Assembly: GCF_022538115.1 (NCBI RefSeq)
Contig: NZ_JAKZAL010000013.1
Span: 1 to 64,000 of the forward strand
Direction: 5' to 3'
Origin: Cognataquiflexum rubidum
GTDB lineage: Bacteria > Bacteroidota > Bacteroidia > Cytophagales > Cyclobacteriaceae
DNA length: 64,000 nt
Shown here: positions 9,594 through 18,524 of the stretch, piece by piece
Layout: the number at the start of each line of letters is the position of its first letter
Numbering within the stretch: position 1 is the stretch's first letter
Made by a program: the position numbers and the translations under genes
The notes under the pieces: model-generated
What the model was told of the DNA's origin: nothing
Seen by the model: only the letters and a program-made list of their open reading frames with translations
Databases searched by the model: none

Positions 9594-10043
9594 ATGAACC
9601 TAACCAAAAACTTTTACCTTGATGAAATGTTGGCAAGCCAATCTGCGGTCAGACTAGGCTTTGATGAGCAATTTACACCTGACCAGGCCGTCATTGACAA
9701 TTTACGGGCTTTGTGTGTAAACGTCCTGCAACCTTTGAGAGATGGACTGCAAAGGGCAATTCTTACAAGCAGCGGTTACAGATGTCTGAGAGTCAATCAG
9801 GCTATTGGAGGTGCCAAAACCAGCCAACACCTTTTTGGAATGGCAGCAGACATTAATGTTGGACACCTCACCACAGAGCAGCTTTACCAAAGGATCAAAA
9901 ACAGCGGTCTTGTCTTTGATCAGCTGATTCAGGAATTTGATCGGTGGGTGCACGTTTCCTACAATCCCAATCTTTCAGCCAATCGACGCCAATGTCTACG
10001 TGCTGTCAAAGTAAATGGAGCGACAAAATTTATTCCTGATTAA
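9594..10043 (+). CDS. M15-family peptidase (D-Ala-D-Ala carboxypeptidase/endolysin-like)
   Basis: A 149-residue peptidase M15A-type protein. The zinc-site pattern is visible: SGYRC near 61-65, then SQHLFGMAADI (the H-x6-D motif) and WVHVSY (third zinc His) near the C-terminus. It lacks a signal peptide and is close to the length of phage-type endolysin domains, but no other phage gene is nearby. Likely substrate is the peptide stem of peptidoglycan. It converges on the LytTR gene, with a perfect hairpin between them. Confidence 0.85.
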   Translation: MNLTKNFYLDEMLASQSAVRLGFDEQFTPDQAVIDNLRALCVNVLQPLRDGLQRAILTSSGYRCLRVNQAIGGAKTSQHLFGMAADINVGHLTTEQLYQRIKNSGLVFDQLIQEFDRWVHVSYNPNLSANRRQCLRAVKVNGATKFIPD

Positions 10044-10076
10044 AGATTTCAGGATCTTTCTTTAATGGAAAATCAG

Positions 10077-10105
10077 CAGGTGTGTAAATCCAATTTACAC
10101 ACCTG
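10077..10105. terminator. Perfect hairpin between convergent genes
   Basis: A 13-bp perfect inverted repeat (CAGGTGTGTAAAT / ATTTACACACCTG) with a 3-nt loop. It includes the TAA stop of the response-regulator gene. It lies between two convergent genes and probably terminates both, although T runs are short. Confidence 0.65.
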
Positions 10106-10814
10106 TTATTTCTCTGAATTTGACACTTTGCCTTTGGCTGAGGTCTATTTTTTGGCCGTTTTGCATTTCGATCAAAAGCGTACTGTTGAAATAAGGCTCG
10201 ATGTTTTTGATGAAATTCAGGTTGAGGATATATTGCCTGTTGGCACGGAAAAAAACCTCTTCGGCAAGCCTGCTTTCCATGTAAGTCAGCGATTTGTGCA
10301 GCAGTGGTTTTTTGTTGTCGAAAAATACCCGAACATAGTTTCCCTCACTTTCTATCAAAAAGATGTCTTTGACAGGAACGAAATAACACTTTTCACCATC
10401 CTTGATAAAGATTTTTTTGTCCAGGCCAAGTTTTTCAGATTCTAAGGACTTTTCTTTGATTGTCTTCTTTTGGACTTTGTTAATGGCGTCTTTTAACCTT
10501 TCAGGATTTACGGGTTTTAGGATATAATCCAATGCATTGACTTCAAAAGCCTGAATGGCATATTCATCATAGGCCGTCACAAAAATCACATCCGGAGCTT
10601 CATCCAGTTTTTCAAGCAATTCAAAACCATTCATTCCCGGCATGTTAATATCCAGGAAAATCAAATCCGGTTTAAGGGAATTGATCTGCTCTACGGCCTT
10701 GGTGGCGCGGTCACTGCTGCCGATGATTTCCAATTCGGGAAAAGCTTTTAACATGGTTTCCAGTTCCCTGATGGCAAGGATTTCATCATCGACCAAAAAA
10801 CATTTCTTATTCAT
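10095..10814 (-). CDS. LytTR-family response regulator
   Basis: A 239-residue two-component response regulator. The receiver domain (about 1-120) has acidic residues at 9-10, the phospho-acceptor Asp55 in FLDINMPG, Thr80 and Lys100. The C-terminal LytTR DNA-binding domain (about 135-239) contains the typical YFVPVKDIFLIESEGNYV and FFRANRQYILNL motifs. It overlaps the histidine kinase gene by 8 bp and is translated after it, so the two form one signalling pair. LytTR regulators bind paired direct repeats; the target genes cannot be told from this window. Possible targets include neighbouring envelope or export genes, which is a guess. Confidence 0.92.
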   Translation of the reverse strand: MNKKCFLVDDEILAIRELETMLKAFPELEIIGSSDRATKAVEQINSLKPDLIFLDINMPGMNGFELLEKLDEAPDVIFVTAYDEYAIQAFEVNALDYILKPVNPERLKDAINKVQKKTIKEKSLESEKLGLDKKIFIKDGEKCYFVPVKDIFLIESEGNYVRVFFDNKKPLLHKSLTYMESRLAEEVFFRANRQYILNLNFIKNIEPYFNSTLLIEMQNGQKIDLSQRQSVKFREITGV

Positions 10815-11871
10815 GGTTGCTGTATTTCAAAGGGTAGATAATAGAAACAGATACTTTGTTGGGTGATTTGGCTTTGAGTAGCAGCTCGGCTTTTTCACCA
10901 AAAAGGGTTTGTAGCCTCCTGCTTGAATTTTTAAGGCCGATTCCCTTGGTTTCATTTTCATTCAATTCTCCTGTATTGCAAACTTCTACTTTCAGGGAAT
11001 GGGAATTGGCAGTGGATTTGATTTCGATGATTCCTCCATCCGGAAGCTGGGTGATTCCGTGTTTGATGGCGTTTTCAGCAAAAGTGAGGATCATCGCTGG
11101 TGGGACTTTGGCATCCAAGGTTTCTTCCTGCAGGTCAATATGTACATCCAATCGGTCCCCAAACCTTATTTTTTCAAGTTCCAAATACTTGACGACTTCA
11201 TCGATTTCATCCGATAACCTGATCAAAGGAGTCTTTTCATAGTTGAGTGTAAAGCGTAGCAGTTCGCTCAGTTTGATGATGGCTTCCCTGGCTTTTTCGG
11301 CATCTATGAGTACAAGCGCCTTGATGCTGTTGAGCGCATTGAACAGAAAATGAGGATTGAGTTGGGATTTGAGAAGTTCCAGTTCAGAGGTTTTTGCCAG
11401 GTTTTCTACGATCAGTTTCTGTTGGGAGATAATCCTGTTCCTGTCCAGAATATGGTACAGGTAATAAATAATGATCCATACCACCACATACCGTGCAATA
11501 TTCATCATCTGACCAAAAAACTGAATTAGAAAATCTGTAGTCGAGAAAAATTCCGGACTATAAAAGATGTAGGGAATGAAAAATGTACACACCATTATCA
11601 AGGTGATGAAAAAAGTATCCAAAAGAGCCTTTCCCCAGATTTTGGAAAGGCTTTTTTCAAAAGTGGTTGGTTTGATAAATAAAGTTTTGTACAAATGAGA
11701 AGCGACCAATCCCGAAACTGCCAAGAGACAAAACTGGAAAACATATTCCCATACAAACTGCCGGACTATGAAGAAAGTGTAATTGATGGTTTCTACAAAA
11801 ACAATCGAAAGCCACCCGACTATCTGCAGCAGCCAATATTGTTGTTTTTTGTTCAGTCTGATTTTTTTCAT
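10807..11871 (-). CDS. LytS-type sensor histidine kinase
   Basis: A 354-residue membrane sensor kinase. Four hydrophobic segments occupy about residues 10-150, forming a 4-TM sensor without a large extracellular domain. Next come a short coiled region and the His_kinase motif LNPHFLFNALNS (phospho-accepting His near 173), and then a HATPase domain with the N-box FAENAIKHGI and G boxes (GIGLKNSSRRL). This is the standard Bacteroidota LytS/YehU-like architecture. It is cotranscribed with and overlaps the LytTR regulator. The signal is unknown. Confidence 0.92.
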   Translation of the reverse strand: MKKIRLNKKQQYWLLQIVGWLSIVFVETINYTFFIVRQFVWEYVFQFCLLAVSGLVASHLYKTLFIKPTTFEKSLSKIWGKALLDTFFITLIMVCTFFIPYIFYSPEFFSTTDFLIQFFGQMMNIARYVVVWIIIYYLYHILDRNRIISQQKLIVENLAKTSELELLKSQLNPHFLFNALNSIKALVLIDAEKAREAIIKLSELLRFTLNYEKTPLIRLSDEIDEVVKYLELEKIRFGDRLDVHIDLQEETLDAKVPPAMILTFAENAIKHGITQLPDGGIIEIKSTANSHSLKVEVCNTGELNENETKGIGLKNSSRRLQTLFGEKAELLLKAKSPNKVSVSIIYPLKYSNHE

Positions 11872-11980
11872 GAAACCGATTTACCGACGATTGTTCTTTG
11901 ATCGATAATACAAATAACAGGAAAAACCTCAAGAAAAGAATTCTCACAATACAGGATTGCAGGATTCAATGGATGAATGC

Positions 11981-12808
11981 CTACCTGCCTACGATATTGA
12001 CCAAAGTTCCGATTTCATCGATTTCGATGCTGATTTTGTCTCCGTCATGTAAGGTAAATGAGTCATCAGGGACAAGGCAAGTTCCTGTCATCAGATAGAC
12101 TCCATCCGGAAATGCCATTTCTCTAAATAGATATCCGGCCAACTCGGTATGACTTCTTTTCATCTGGTTGATGGAGATTTCCCCTTCGAACACGGTTTTC
12201 CCATACCGCTCGATTTTCATGTGAATTTTGGTGTCGGGATGGATGGGCTTCTCCGGAACAAAGAGGCATGGACCGATAGCGGCTGCATAATCGTAGCTTT
12301 TTGCCTGAGGAAGGTAGAGAGGATTTTCTCCTTCGATATCGCGTGAACTCATATCGTTACCGATCGTATAGCCTGCGATATGACCTGTGGAATTGATAAA
12401 AAGCGTCAATTCGGGCTCGGGAACATTCCATTTGGAATCTTTGCGGATGTGGACTTTGCCATTGGGTTGGGCGACCCGGTAGTAAGTGGATTTGAAAAAC
12501 AGTTCGGGTCTTTCGGCTTCATAGACTTTGGAGTAGAACACCGCAGCGCCGCTTTCCTTGGATTCTTCCATTCTTGCCTCTCTGCTTCGGAAGTATGTGA
12601 CGCCCGCAGCCCAGATTTCCTGTGTTCCGATCGGTGCAGCAATTTCCTTCGGAGACCAATCGATTTTTTCGGAGTTAGAAACTTCTTCCTGAAGTTTTTG
12701 AAAAAGGTTTTCACTGTTCACCAAAGTGTTCCAGTTATTTTCTTTGGATCTAAAAAATCCTGATTCTGATTCAATGACGATGCCTTGGGCGGTTTTGTAG
12801 ATTTTCAT
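11981..12808 (-). CDS. Fumarylacetoacetate hydrolase (FAH) family protein
   Basis: A 275-residue FAH-superfamily enzyme. The C-terminal catalytic fold is recognisable from PEPELTLF (metal-binding Glu residues), GYTIGNDMSSRDIEGEN (metal-binding Asp) and SYDYAAAIGPCL. Members hydrolyse or isomerise/decarboxylate beta-keto acids in aromatic, sugar-acid or oxaloacetate metabolism and need Mg2+. The length and the N-terminal ~70-residue domain resemble the group often annotated as 2-keto-3-deoxy-fuconate-type or acylpyruvase-like hydrolases. No pathway neighbour decides the substrate. Confidence 0.85.
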   Translation of the reverse strand: MKIYKTAQGIVIESESGFFRSKENNWNTLVNSENLFQKLQEEVSNSEKIDWSPKEIAAPIGTQEIWAAGVTYFRSREARMEESKESGAAVFYSKVYEAERPELFFKSTYYRVAQPNGKVHIRKDSKWNVPEPELTLFINSTGHIAGYTIGNDMSSRDIEGENPLYLPQAKSYDYAAAIGPCLFVPEKPIHPDTKIHMKIERYGKTVFEGEISINQMKRSHTELAGYLFREMAFPDGVYLMTGTCLVPDDSFTLHDGDKISIEIDEIGTLVNIVGR

Positions 12809-13019
12809 GGGTTATGGTTAAAGTAGGTTTGATCTGAAAGTTAATTATTTTGTATTGTTTCATTTGGTTTAAATTGATGAAATCACAGATAATCCTTCTA
12901 AGCAGACCAATAATTATGGGGGACGGTGATTTTGGAAAAAGCCTTTATGAAAAAATGGGAATTTCACCTTTCAGATTTGAACACGTATTGGATGTTATGA
13001 TTAGACAATTTTCAGATCA

Positions 13020-13643
13020 TCACTTCAAAAGCTTCATTTTTTCATCCTCAAAAACGAAAACTTTCCCGTTACTCAGTTTGATTTTAATATCAAAAACCAA
13101 TTCCTGATTTTCGACCAAAGGAGAATTCCATTGGAGAAAAAGCCCTTCTTCAAGATAAATGAGAGGCTTCTCTTTCAAATACTCTGAAATTGATTTTCCT
13201 GAAATGGAGGGATATTCAGTCACCAAAAAATAGGATGAAATATCGGATCCGATTTCTACGGTTTTCTCGGAGGAAATTCCAAATTGTTTTTTGGCAGTGA
13301 TTTTTATATCTGTAATGCTTTCGGAGGATTTGTTTGGGGCTGGACTGCAGGCATTGGTTACTTGGACAAATCCGGTTCCCCTAATGGGATTCTCTGCTTG
13401 TGAAAGAAATTCATAATCAGACACTTCAATCAATTTGTATAAATCTTCCTTTGGATAATAAAAATCAGGATTGAAAGTTTGTCCAACCAAAAAATTGTTC
13501 GCCTTAAAATCCTTTATGGAAAAGTCTCGGGGCGGAGGATTGTCGCCACAACCACAGGTATCAAGACAAATTATATCACAGGAAACGGGTATGGCACCAA
13601 ATAATACAAGGAAAAGGAAAAAGGCTATGAAATTCTTTTGCAT
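13020..13643 (-). CDS. Small Cys-rich lipoprotein
   Basis: A 207-residue lipoprotein of unknown function. The signal sequence runs to the lipobox IPVSC (acylated Cys22) and is followed at once by a Cys cluster (CDIICLDTCGCGDNPPP). The mature part is beta-rich. One short stretch (NACSPAPNKSSESITDIKI) resembles the Bacteroidota DUF5034-like lipoproteins, but this is tentative. It lies 4 bp downstream of the DUF1905-like gene, so the two are probably co-transcribed. Confidence 0.7.
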   Translation of the reverse strand: MQKNFIAFFLFLVLFGAIPVSCDIICLDTCGCGDNPPPRDFSIKDFKANNFLVGQTFNPDFYYPKEDLYKLIEVSDYEFLSQAENPIRGTGFVQVTNACSPAPNKSSESITDIKITAKKQFGISSEKTVEIGSDISSYFLVTEYPSISGKSISEYLKEKPLIYLEEGLFLQWNSPLVENQELVFDIKIKLSNGKVFVFEDEKMKLLK

Positions 13644-13647
13644 GGTT

Positions 13648-14109
13648 TCAATAGTTGAGCTTGTCTATCAACCGGACGATTTTTTCGACTTTGTTGTCCT
13701 GCCTCTTTGCTTCCAAGATAGCATTTATCTCCTCTTTTTGTTCCAAATCCGGAAGTTCCTTGAATCTTTTGTAGGCATTTGGGGCTTCTTTGAGACATTC
13801 CAGGATATCGCCGGGAATCACCTCCGGACTTTCTTCCCCAAAAAGTGTAATCCTCACCCAATCTCCTGCTTCCTTTTTGATGGATTTTCGAATTTCAGCT
13901 TTGACAGGCAAAAACAACTGCCCATTGCCAAAGGGCATAAGCGTGCAATTCTCAAGATGGAAATTATCTATGCTGCCGCTGACTTTCTTTAGACCAAAGG
14001 GAAACCGTTTTTCTTTGGAGACTTCCGGTATCAAGGCATAAGTCCATCCACCTTTGCCTTCAAATTTTTGAAGGAGATAATCATTCTCTATAAATGGTTT
14101 TTTATCCAT
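13648..14109 (-). CDS. DUF1905/YdeI-like protein
   Basis: A 153-residue cytoplasmic protein. The N-terminal ~100 residues match the DUF1905 pattern (GGWTYALIPE, then a small beta barrel with LPVKAEIRKSIKK and GDWVRITL). The C-terminal ~45 residues match the YdeI/OmpD-associated helical tail (FKELPDLEQKEEINAILEAK). Proteins with this pairing are common and of unknown biochemical role, and some are annotated as bacteriocin-protection-like. It is followed after 4 bp by the small lipoprotein gene. Confidence 0.8.
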   Translation of the reverse strand: MDKKPFIENDYLLQKFEGKGGWTYALIPEVSKEKRFPFGLKKVSGSIDNFHLENCTLMPFGNGQLFLPVKAEIRKSIKKEAGDWVRITLFGEESPEVIPGDILECLKEAPNAYKRFKELPDLEQKEEINAILEAKRQDNKVEKIVRLIDKLNY

Positions 14110-14176
14110 CGGTGGTTGGAAGGCTGATCAAAATCCCTTTAAATTTAAGGAATTTAACAATCAATTTTGAAACCTC

Positions 14177-15457
14177 ATGGCCCTAAACTGTAGCTATTTT
14201 CCCGCAGGATATGCAAGAAGAATCCTTTCTCTTTGCATGGTGATTTTTTTGATGGTGGCCACAATTTCTTGTAACGAAAAGACCGATCTCAAATCAAGGA
14301 AGGTTGTTTTGGTGATTTTGGATGGAATTCCTGCTTCAGTAATTGAGAAAGTGTCTACGCCGAATCTTGACAGCATTACTTCTTACGGTGGATATGCGCG
14401 TGCATGGCTTGGTGGAGAAAAGGGCGGATATTCGGAGACACCGACAATATCTGCTGTCGGATACAACAGCATGTTGACAGGAACCTGGGTCAACAAACAC
14501 AATGTCAAAGACAACAACATCCAATTCCCAAATTACCATTATTGGAGTATTTTTAGGCATTTTAAGGAAACCTATCCCCAAAAGACCATAGCAATTTATT
14601 CCACTTGGCTGGATAACCGGACCAAGCTACTTGGCGAAGGATTGCCTGAAACGAGCAATTTAAAGTTGGATTACCATTTTGACGGATTGGAACTGGACAC
14701 GGTCAGGTTTCCCCACGACACCTTGAGCCAGTATATCCATGAGATAGATAAATTGGTAGCATCAAAAGCCGCGGAAGAAATCAGCACAAAAGCTCCTGAT
14801 TTGACTTGGGTTTACTTGCAATACACCGATGACATGGGGCATCGCTATGGAAACAGTCCCGAAATGGATGCCGCTGTCCAAGAAGCCGACAGGCAATTGG
14901 GGGAAATATGGAAAGCGATCAAAGAAAGAGAGAAAAATAACGAAGAAGAATATTTGCTGATAGTGACGACAGACCATGGCAGGGCAGCGGGAGGATTCCA
15001 TCACGGCGGACAGTCCGATGCAGAAAGGGAAATTTGGATCGCAAGCAACTCTAAATTCAATAAGCGTTTCGATCACAATCCTGCCATAGTAGATGTTTTT
15101 CCCACTGTGGCAAACTACCTCGGAATTAAAATTCCAATAGACCATGCCATGGAGTTGGACGGGGTTTCCTTATTGGGCGAGGTTTCTGCTACTGATCTTT
15201 CAGGGAAAATTGGGGATGGGAAACTGAGAATCAATTGGAAGAATTTTGGGGAAAAACAGGTTGGGAAAGCTTGGATCACCTTTGGAAACCAATTCAGGTA
15301 TGGGAACAAGGATGCGTATATCCTGCTCGGGGAAGTAAACTTAGAAGATGAATCCGCCGAATTTGACATTTCAAACCACGCCTTCCAAAATGCCAAAGTC
15401 GTATTGGAAACCCCGACAGGCTTTCTGAATTATTGGGTGAAAAACGCAGATCAATAA
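14177..15457 (+). CDS. Exported type I phosphodiesterase/alkaline phosphatase-family protein
   Basis: A 426-residue lipoprotein of the alkaline phosphatase superfamily, nucleotide pyrophosphatase/phosphodiesterase branch. The signal ends at the lipobox ATISC (Cys near residue 32). The metal site is visible: VILDG near the start, the nucleophile-position Thr or Ser in the next ~60 residues (GYNSMLTGTW), VYLQYTDDMGHRYG (metal Asp/His), TTDHGR and FHHGG. This fits a two-zinc hydrolase of phosphodiesters or phosphonates acting in the periplasm or on the outer membrane. Transcribed divergently from the DUF1905 gene, 67 bp apart. Confidence 0.87.
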   Translation: MALNCSYFPAGYARRILSLCMVIFLMVATISCNEKTDLKSRKVVLVILDGIPASVIEKVSTPNLDSITSYGGYARAWLGGEKGGYSETPTISAVGYNSMLTGTWVNKHNVKDNNIQFPNYHYWSIFRHFKETYPQKTIAIYSTWLDNRTKLLGEGLPETSNLKLDYHFDGLELDTVRFPHDTLSQYIHEIDKLVASKAAEEISTKAPDLTWVYLQYTDDMGHRYGNSPEMDAAVQEADRQLGEIWKAIKEREKNNEEEYLLIVTTDHGRAAGGFHHGGQSDAEREIWIASNSKFNKRFDHNPAIVDVFPTVANYLGIKIPIDHAMELDGVSLLGEVSATDLSGKIGDGKLRINWKNFGEKQVGKAWITFGNQFRYGNKDAYILLGEVNLEDESAEFDISNHAFQNAKVVLETPTGFLNYWVKNADQ

Positions 15458-15601
15458 GGGTTTTGATCATGATAGGCCAATTCTTCTTCTTTATTGGGAC
15501 GGAATAAAGAAGACGGAAGAAGTAATCAAACAAAACGGTGATGCCTGTAACAATATCAACCAATATCCAATATCGATGAATATCAATTTAAACAAATATC
15601 A

Positions 15602-16435
15602 ATGACCGGCTCGCTTAAAGACCTTTACAATTGGTCACAAGACCAAAAATCAACCCATTTGATGCCTGCACTTTTTATCGGTCACGGGTCCCCGATGAAT
15701 GGCATCGAGGACAATGAATTTTCCAGGCAGTGGTCTATTTTGGGAAAGGAAATCCCAAAACCTTCAGCCGTTTTGGTGGTTTCGGCACATTGGTTGACCC
15801 GCGGAACTTGGATCACCGCGATGGCCCATCCCAAAACCATCCATGACTTTGGGGGATTTCCTCAAGAATTGTTTGAAGTGCAATATCCTGCCCTCGGCAG
15901 TCCCAAAATGGCAAAGGAAACCTCAGAACTGATTACATCAGTTCCGGTTGGATTGGACCACGAATGGGGTTTGGACCATGGCACTTGGATGGTTGTGAGG
16001 CACATGTATCCCGAGGCCAATATTCCGGTGTTGCAGCTCAGTATCGATTATTATGAAAGCCCGGATTTTCATTACCGTTTGGGAAAGGAGTTGGGAGCAT
16101 TGAGAAAAAGGGGAGTCCTGATTATCGGCAGTGGGAATATGGTTCACAATCTCCGGATGGTCGCTTGGGACAAATTGAATGAATCTGAGTTTGGTTTTGA
16201 TTGGGCTCTGGAAATGAATACTTTGTTTAAAACCAAAATCGAATCAAAGGATCATCGCGATTTGATAGATTATAAAAATCTTGGCCATGCCGGTAGGCTT
16301 GCTATTCCCACACCGGACCATTATTTCCCACTTTTGTACCTTTTGGGTATACAGGGAGAAAAGGAAGATGTCTCATTTTTCAATGACAAAGCAGTAGGAG
16401 GTTCTTTGACGATGACTTCGGTCAAGTTTGGATAG
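15602..16435 (+). CDS. ygiD: YgiD-like extradiol ring-cleavage dioxygenase (DODA type)
   Basis: A 277-residue class III extradiol dioxygenase of the LigB/DODA family. Landmarks are ALFIGHGSPM near residue 22 (metal His), VVSAHWLTRG (second metal His), the LDHGTWMV segment and IIGSGNMVHNLR near 180. E. coli YgiD opens DOPA to 4,5-seco-DOPA in vitro; the physiological substrate is unclear. Length equals the family norm. It follows the phosphodiesterase gene after 144 bp, so cotranscription is uncertain. Confidence 0.9.
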   Translation: MTGSLKDLYNWSQDQKSTHLMPALFIGHGSPMNGIEDNEFSRQWSILGKEIPKPSAVLVVSAHWLTRGTWITAMAHPKTIHDFGGFPQELFEVQYPALGSPKMAKETSELITSVPVGLDHEWGLDHGTWMVVRHMYPEANIPVLQLSIDYYESPDFHYRLGKELGALRKRGVLIIGSGNMVHNLRMVAWDKLNESEFGFDWALEMNTLFKTKIESKDHRDLIDYKNLGHAGRLAIPTPDHYFPLLYLLGIQGEKEDVSFFNDKAVGGSLTMTSVKFG

Positions 16436-16791
16436 AAGATCGGATTAAAAAAAACCTATCGGTCATAAGTTTTTGGTCTGAACTGAAACAATCCAAAATT
16501 ATTTTTTTGGTCTGAAATACAAATACTTTTCTGCCAATGTCAGAATATCATAAACCAAAAATTTATTTTCAAACCGATATTGCACTTAACTTTTATAATT
16601 TATACTTTTCTGTATAATTGCTTGTCACCCAATGCAATAAAAAGGAATTGATTTTTCGTTTTTAGAGAGTCACATCTTCTGATTGCGGACAAACAATAGC
16701 CGGACCCAATCAAAATATCTCGCTTTTGTTGGTTTCAGTCTTTTGTTGTTCAAGCAAATTGTACCAACCTTTTTAAGTTAAAAAAGCGCAC
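16436..16791. other. AT-rich intergenic gap
   Basis: About 355 bp with a short duplicated phrase (TTTTTGGTCTGAA occurs twice, near 16470 and 16503) and no gene. It presumably carries the promoter of the DUF1800/DUF1501 pair. Confidence 0.4.
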
Positions 16792-18519
16792 ATGTTTCCA
16801 ATCAGACCTGGTCAGTACAGACACCTGCAGCCACAATACCAAAAGGTAGCCCCTCCTGATTTGACTTCAGGCTTGGACTTTTCATCGGATCCTGAAGTTT
16901 ATTCCAATGCAAGACTCAAGTATATTGAGGCAGGCTTGGAGCCATATTCCGGAGAATTGACAGATGCCCATTTGGTACATTTTCTCAAGAGAACCCGATT
17001 TGGCGCTACATTGGAAGAATTGAGGGGATTGAGAGGAAAATCTCTAGACATCATCATTTCTGGGTCATTGGCATCCTTTACACCTTTTACTGAACCTGTC
17101 AATAACTACAATAAAGTAAGTGAAAACAAGATTGACCCTGATGTTCCTTTGGGTGAAACCTTTGTTCAGGCCAAGTTTAACCAGGAATTTGAAGGGGACA
17201 GGATTGTGGCGCTTAAAGCCTGGATGATAGGGAGGATCTTAGGCCCAAGCAGTGGGATTCAGGAAAAGATGGTACTGTTTTGGTGGAATTTTCTTCCTAT
17301 CAAAATGTGGCAGGTTTTTGTGGCCAAGTCTTGCTATCGCTACATCAACATGCTGCACAGCAATGCTTTGGGCAATTTCAAAACCATGATCCGTGACCTG
17401 ACGATAGATCCTGCCATGCTGGTTTTTTTGAGTGGGGCGTTCAACAACAAGGAAACTCCCGATGAAAACTTTGCACGGGAATTACAGGAACTCTTTTGTA
17501 TAGGAAAAGGGAAAGATGCGGGATATAAAGAACAGGATGTGCAATCCGCAGCAAGGGTGCTGACGGGTTGGACGGTTAATTGGGAAAGTATCCATTCTGA
17601 CGGAGAACCTGAATCCTATTTCAACCCGGAAATGCACCATCTCGGCAACAAGCAGTTTTCTTCCTTTTATGGAAATAAAGTAATTACCGGTAAAGCAGGG
17701 GAGGAAGGTGCCGGAGAATTGGATGAAATGTTGGACATGATTTTTGCAACCAATGAATCCGCCAAGCATCTTGCCCGCAAGCTTTATACCTTCTTCGTAG
17801 CAAGTGAAATCACAGAATTGGCTGAAGCCAATGTCATCACTCCTTTGGCAGCCATTATCAGGCAAAACAATTACGATATTTTGCCGGCTTTGAGAGTGCT
17901 GTTTTCCTCGGCCCATTTTTACCATCCCGAAATCATAGGAGCTCTGATCAAAAGCCCATTTGATTTTATATTGGGTCTTTGGAGAAATTTTGACATGCCG
18001 GTAGCCGAAAGCGCGATGGCTGAAAAAGATTTTTATTCCGCCATCCTTTGGGACATGAGCGGAATGGGAATGGAAGCAGGCGATCCACCCAACGTAGCCG
18101 GATGGACTCCATATTACCAGGCTCCCCAATATGACAAAATATGGATCAACACCCATACTATCCTTAAGAGAGCGATAGGTTCAGATTCCATGATATTTTG
18201 GGGGTATTGGATTTCCAGCTCGGTCAATGTTGAAGCAGACCTTTTGGCGTATGTCAAAGGATTCACTGTTCCTGAAGATCCCAATTTGTTGATCAAAGAA
18301 TTTGCCTTGATCAACCTTGGATTGGAATTGTCCCAAACCCAGATTGACCTTGCCAAAAAGATTTTGCTCAATGGACAGGATCAGGACTATTATTGGTCAG
18401 GTGCCTGGCTTACTTATATGGCTTCACCCAATGACCAAGAAAGTGCCACAATCGTGACAAACAGACTCAAACCTGCTTTCCAGCTATTACTGCAGATGGG
18501 AGAAGCGCAACTGATGTAA
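16792..18519 (+). CDS. DUF1800 domain protein
   Basis: A 575-residue DUF1800 family protein. It shows the family start HFLKRTRFGATLEEL near residue 64, QEKMVLFWWNFLPI near 160, the FARELQELFCIGKG core near 225, and the C-terminal MGMEAGDPPNVAGWTPY. No signal peptide is visible at the chosen ATG, which is odd because its partner is exported. The function is unknown; such proteins almost always pair with a DUF1501 gene, as here, 5 bp downstream. Roles in export or surface display have been suggested from context only. Confidence 0.9.
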   Translation: MFPIRPGQYRHLQPQYQKVAPPDLTSGLDFSSDPEVYSNARLKYIEAGLEPYSGELTDAHLVHFLKRTRFGATLEELRGLRGKSLDIIISGSLASFTPFTEPVNNYNKVSENKIDPDVPLGETFVQAKFNQEFEGDRIVALKAWMIGRILGPSSGIQEKMVLFWWNFLPIKMWQVFVAKSCYRYINMLHSNALGNFKTMIRDLTIDPAMLVFLSGAFNNKETPDENFARELQELFCIGKGKDAGYKEQDVQSAARVLTGWTVNWESIHSDGEPESYFNPEMHHLGNKQFSSFYGNKVITGKAGEEGAGELDEMLDMIFATNESAKHLARKLYTFFVASEITELAEANVITPLAAIIRQNNYDILPALRVLFSSAHFYHPEIIGALIKSPFDFILGLWRNFDMPVAESAMAEKDFYSAILWDMSGMGMEAGDPPNVAGWTPYYQAPQYDKIWINTHTILKRAIGSDSMIFWGYWISSSVNVEADLLAYVKGFTVPEDPNLLIKEFALINLGLELSQTQIDLAKKILLNGQDQDYYWSGAWLTYMASPNDQESATIVTNRLKPAFQLLLQMGEAQLM

Positions 18520-18524
18520 TTTTT

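Noticed and set aside
9594-10043. Prophage remnant (M15 endolysin-like gene)
   Set aside because: No other phage gene, integrase or attachment site lies nearby; such peptidases also occur as lone chromosomal genes.
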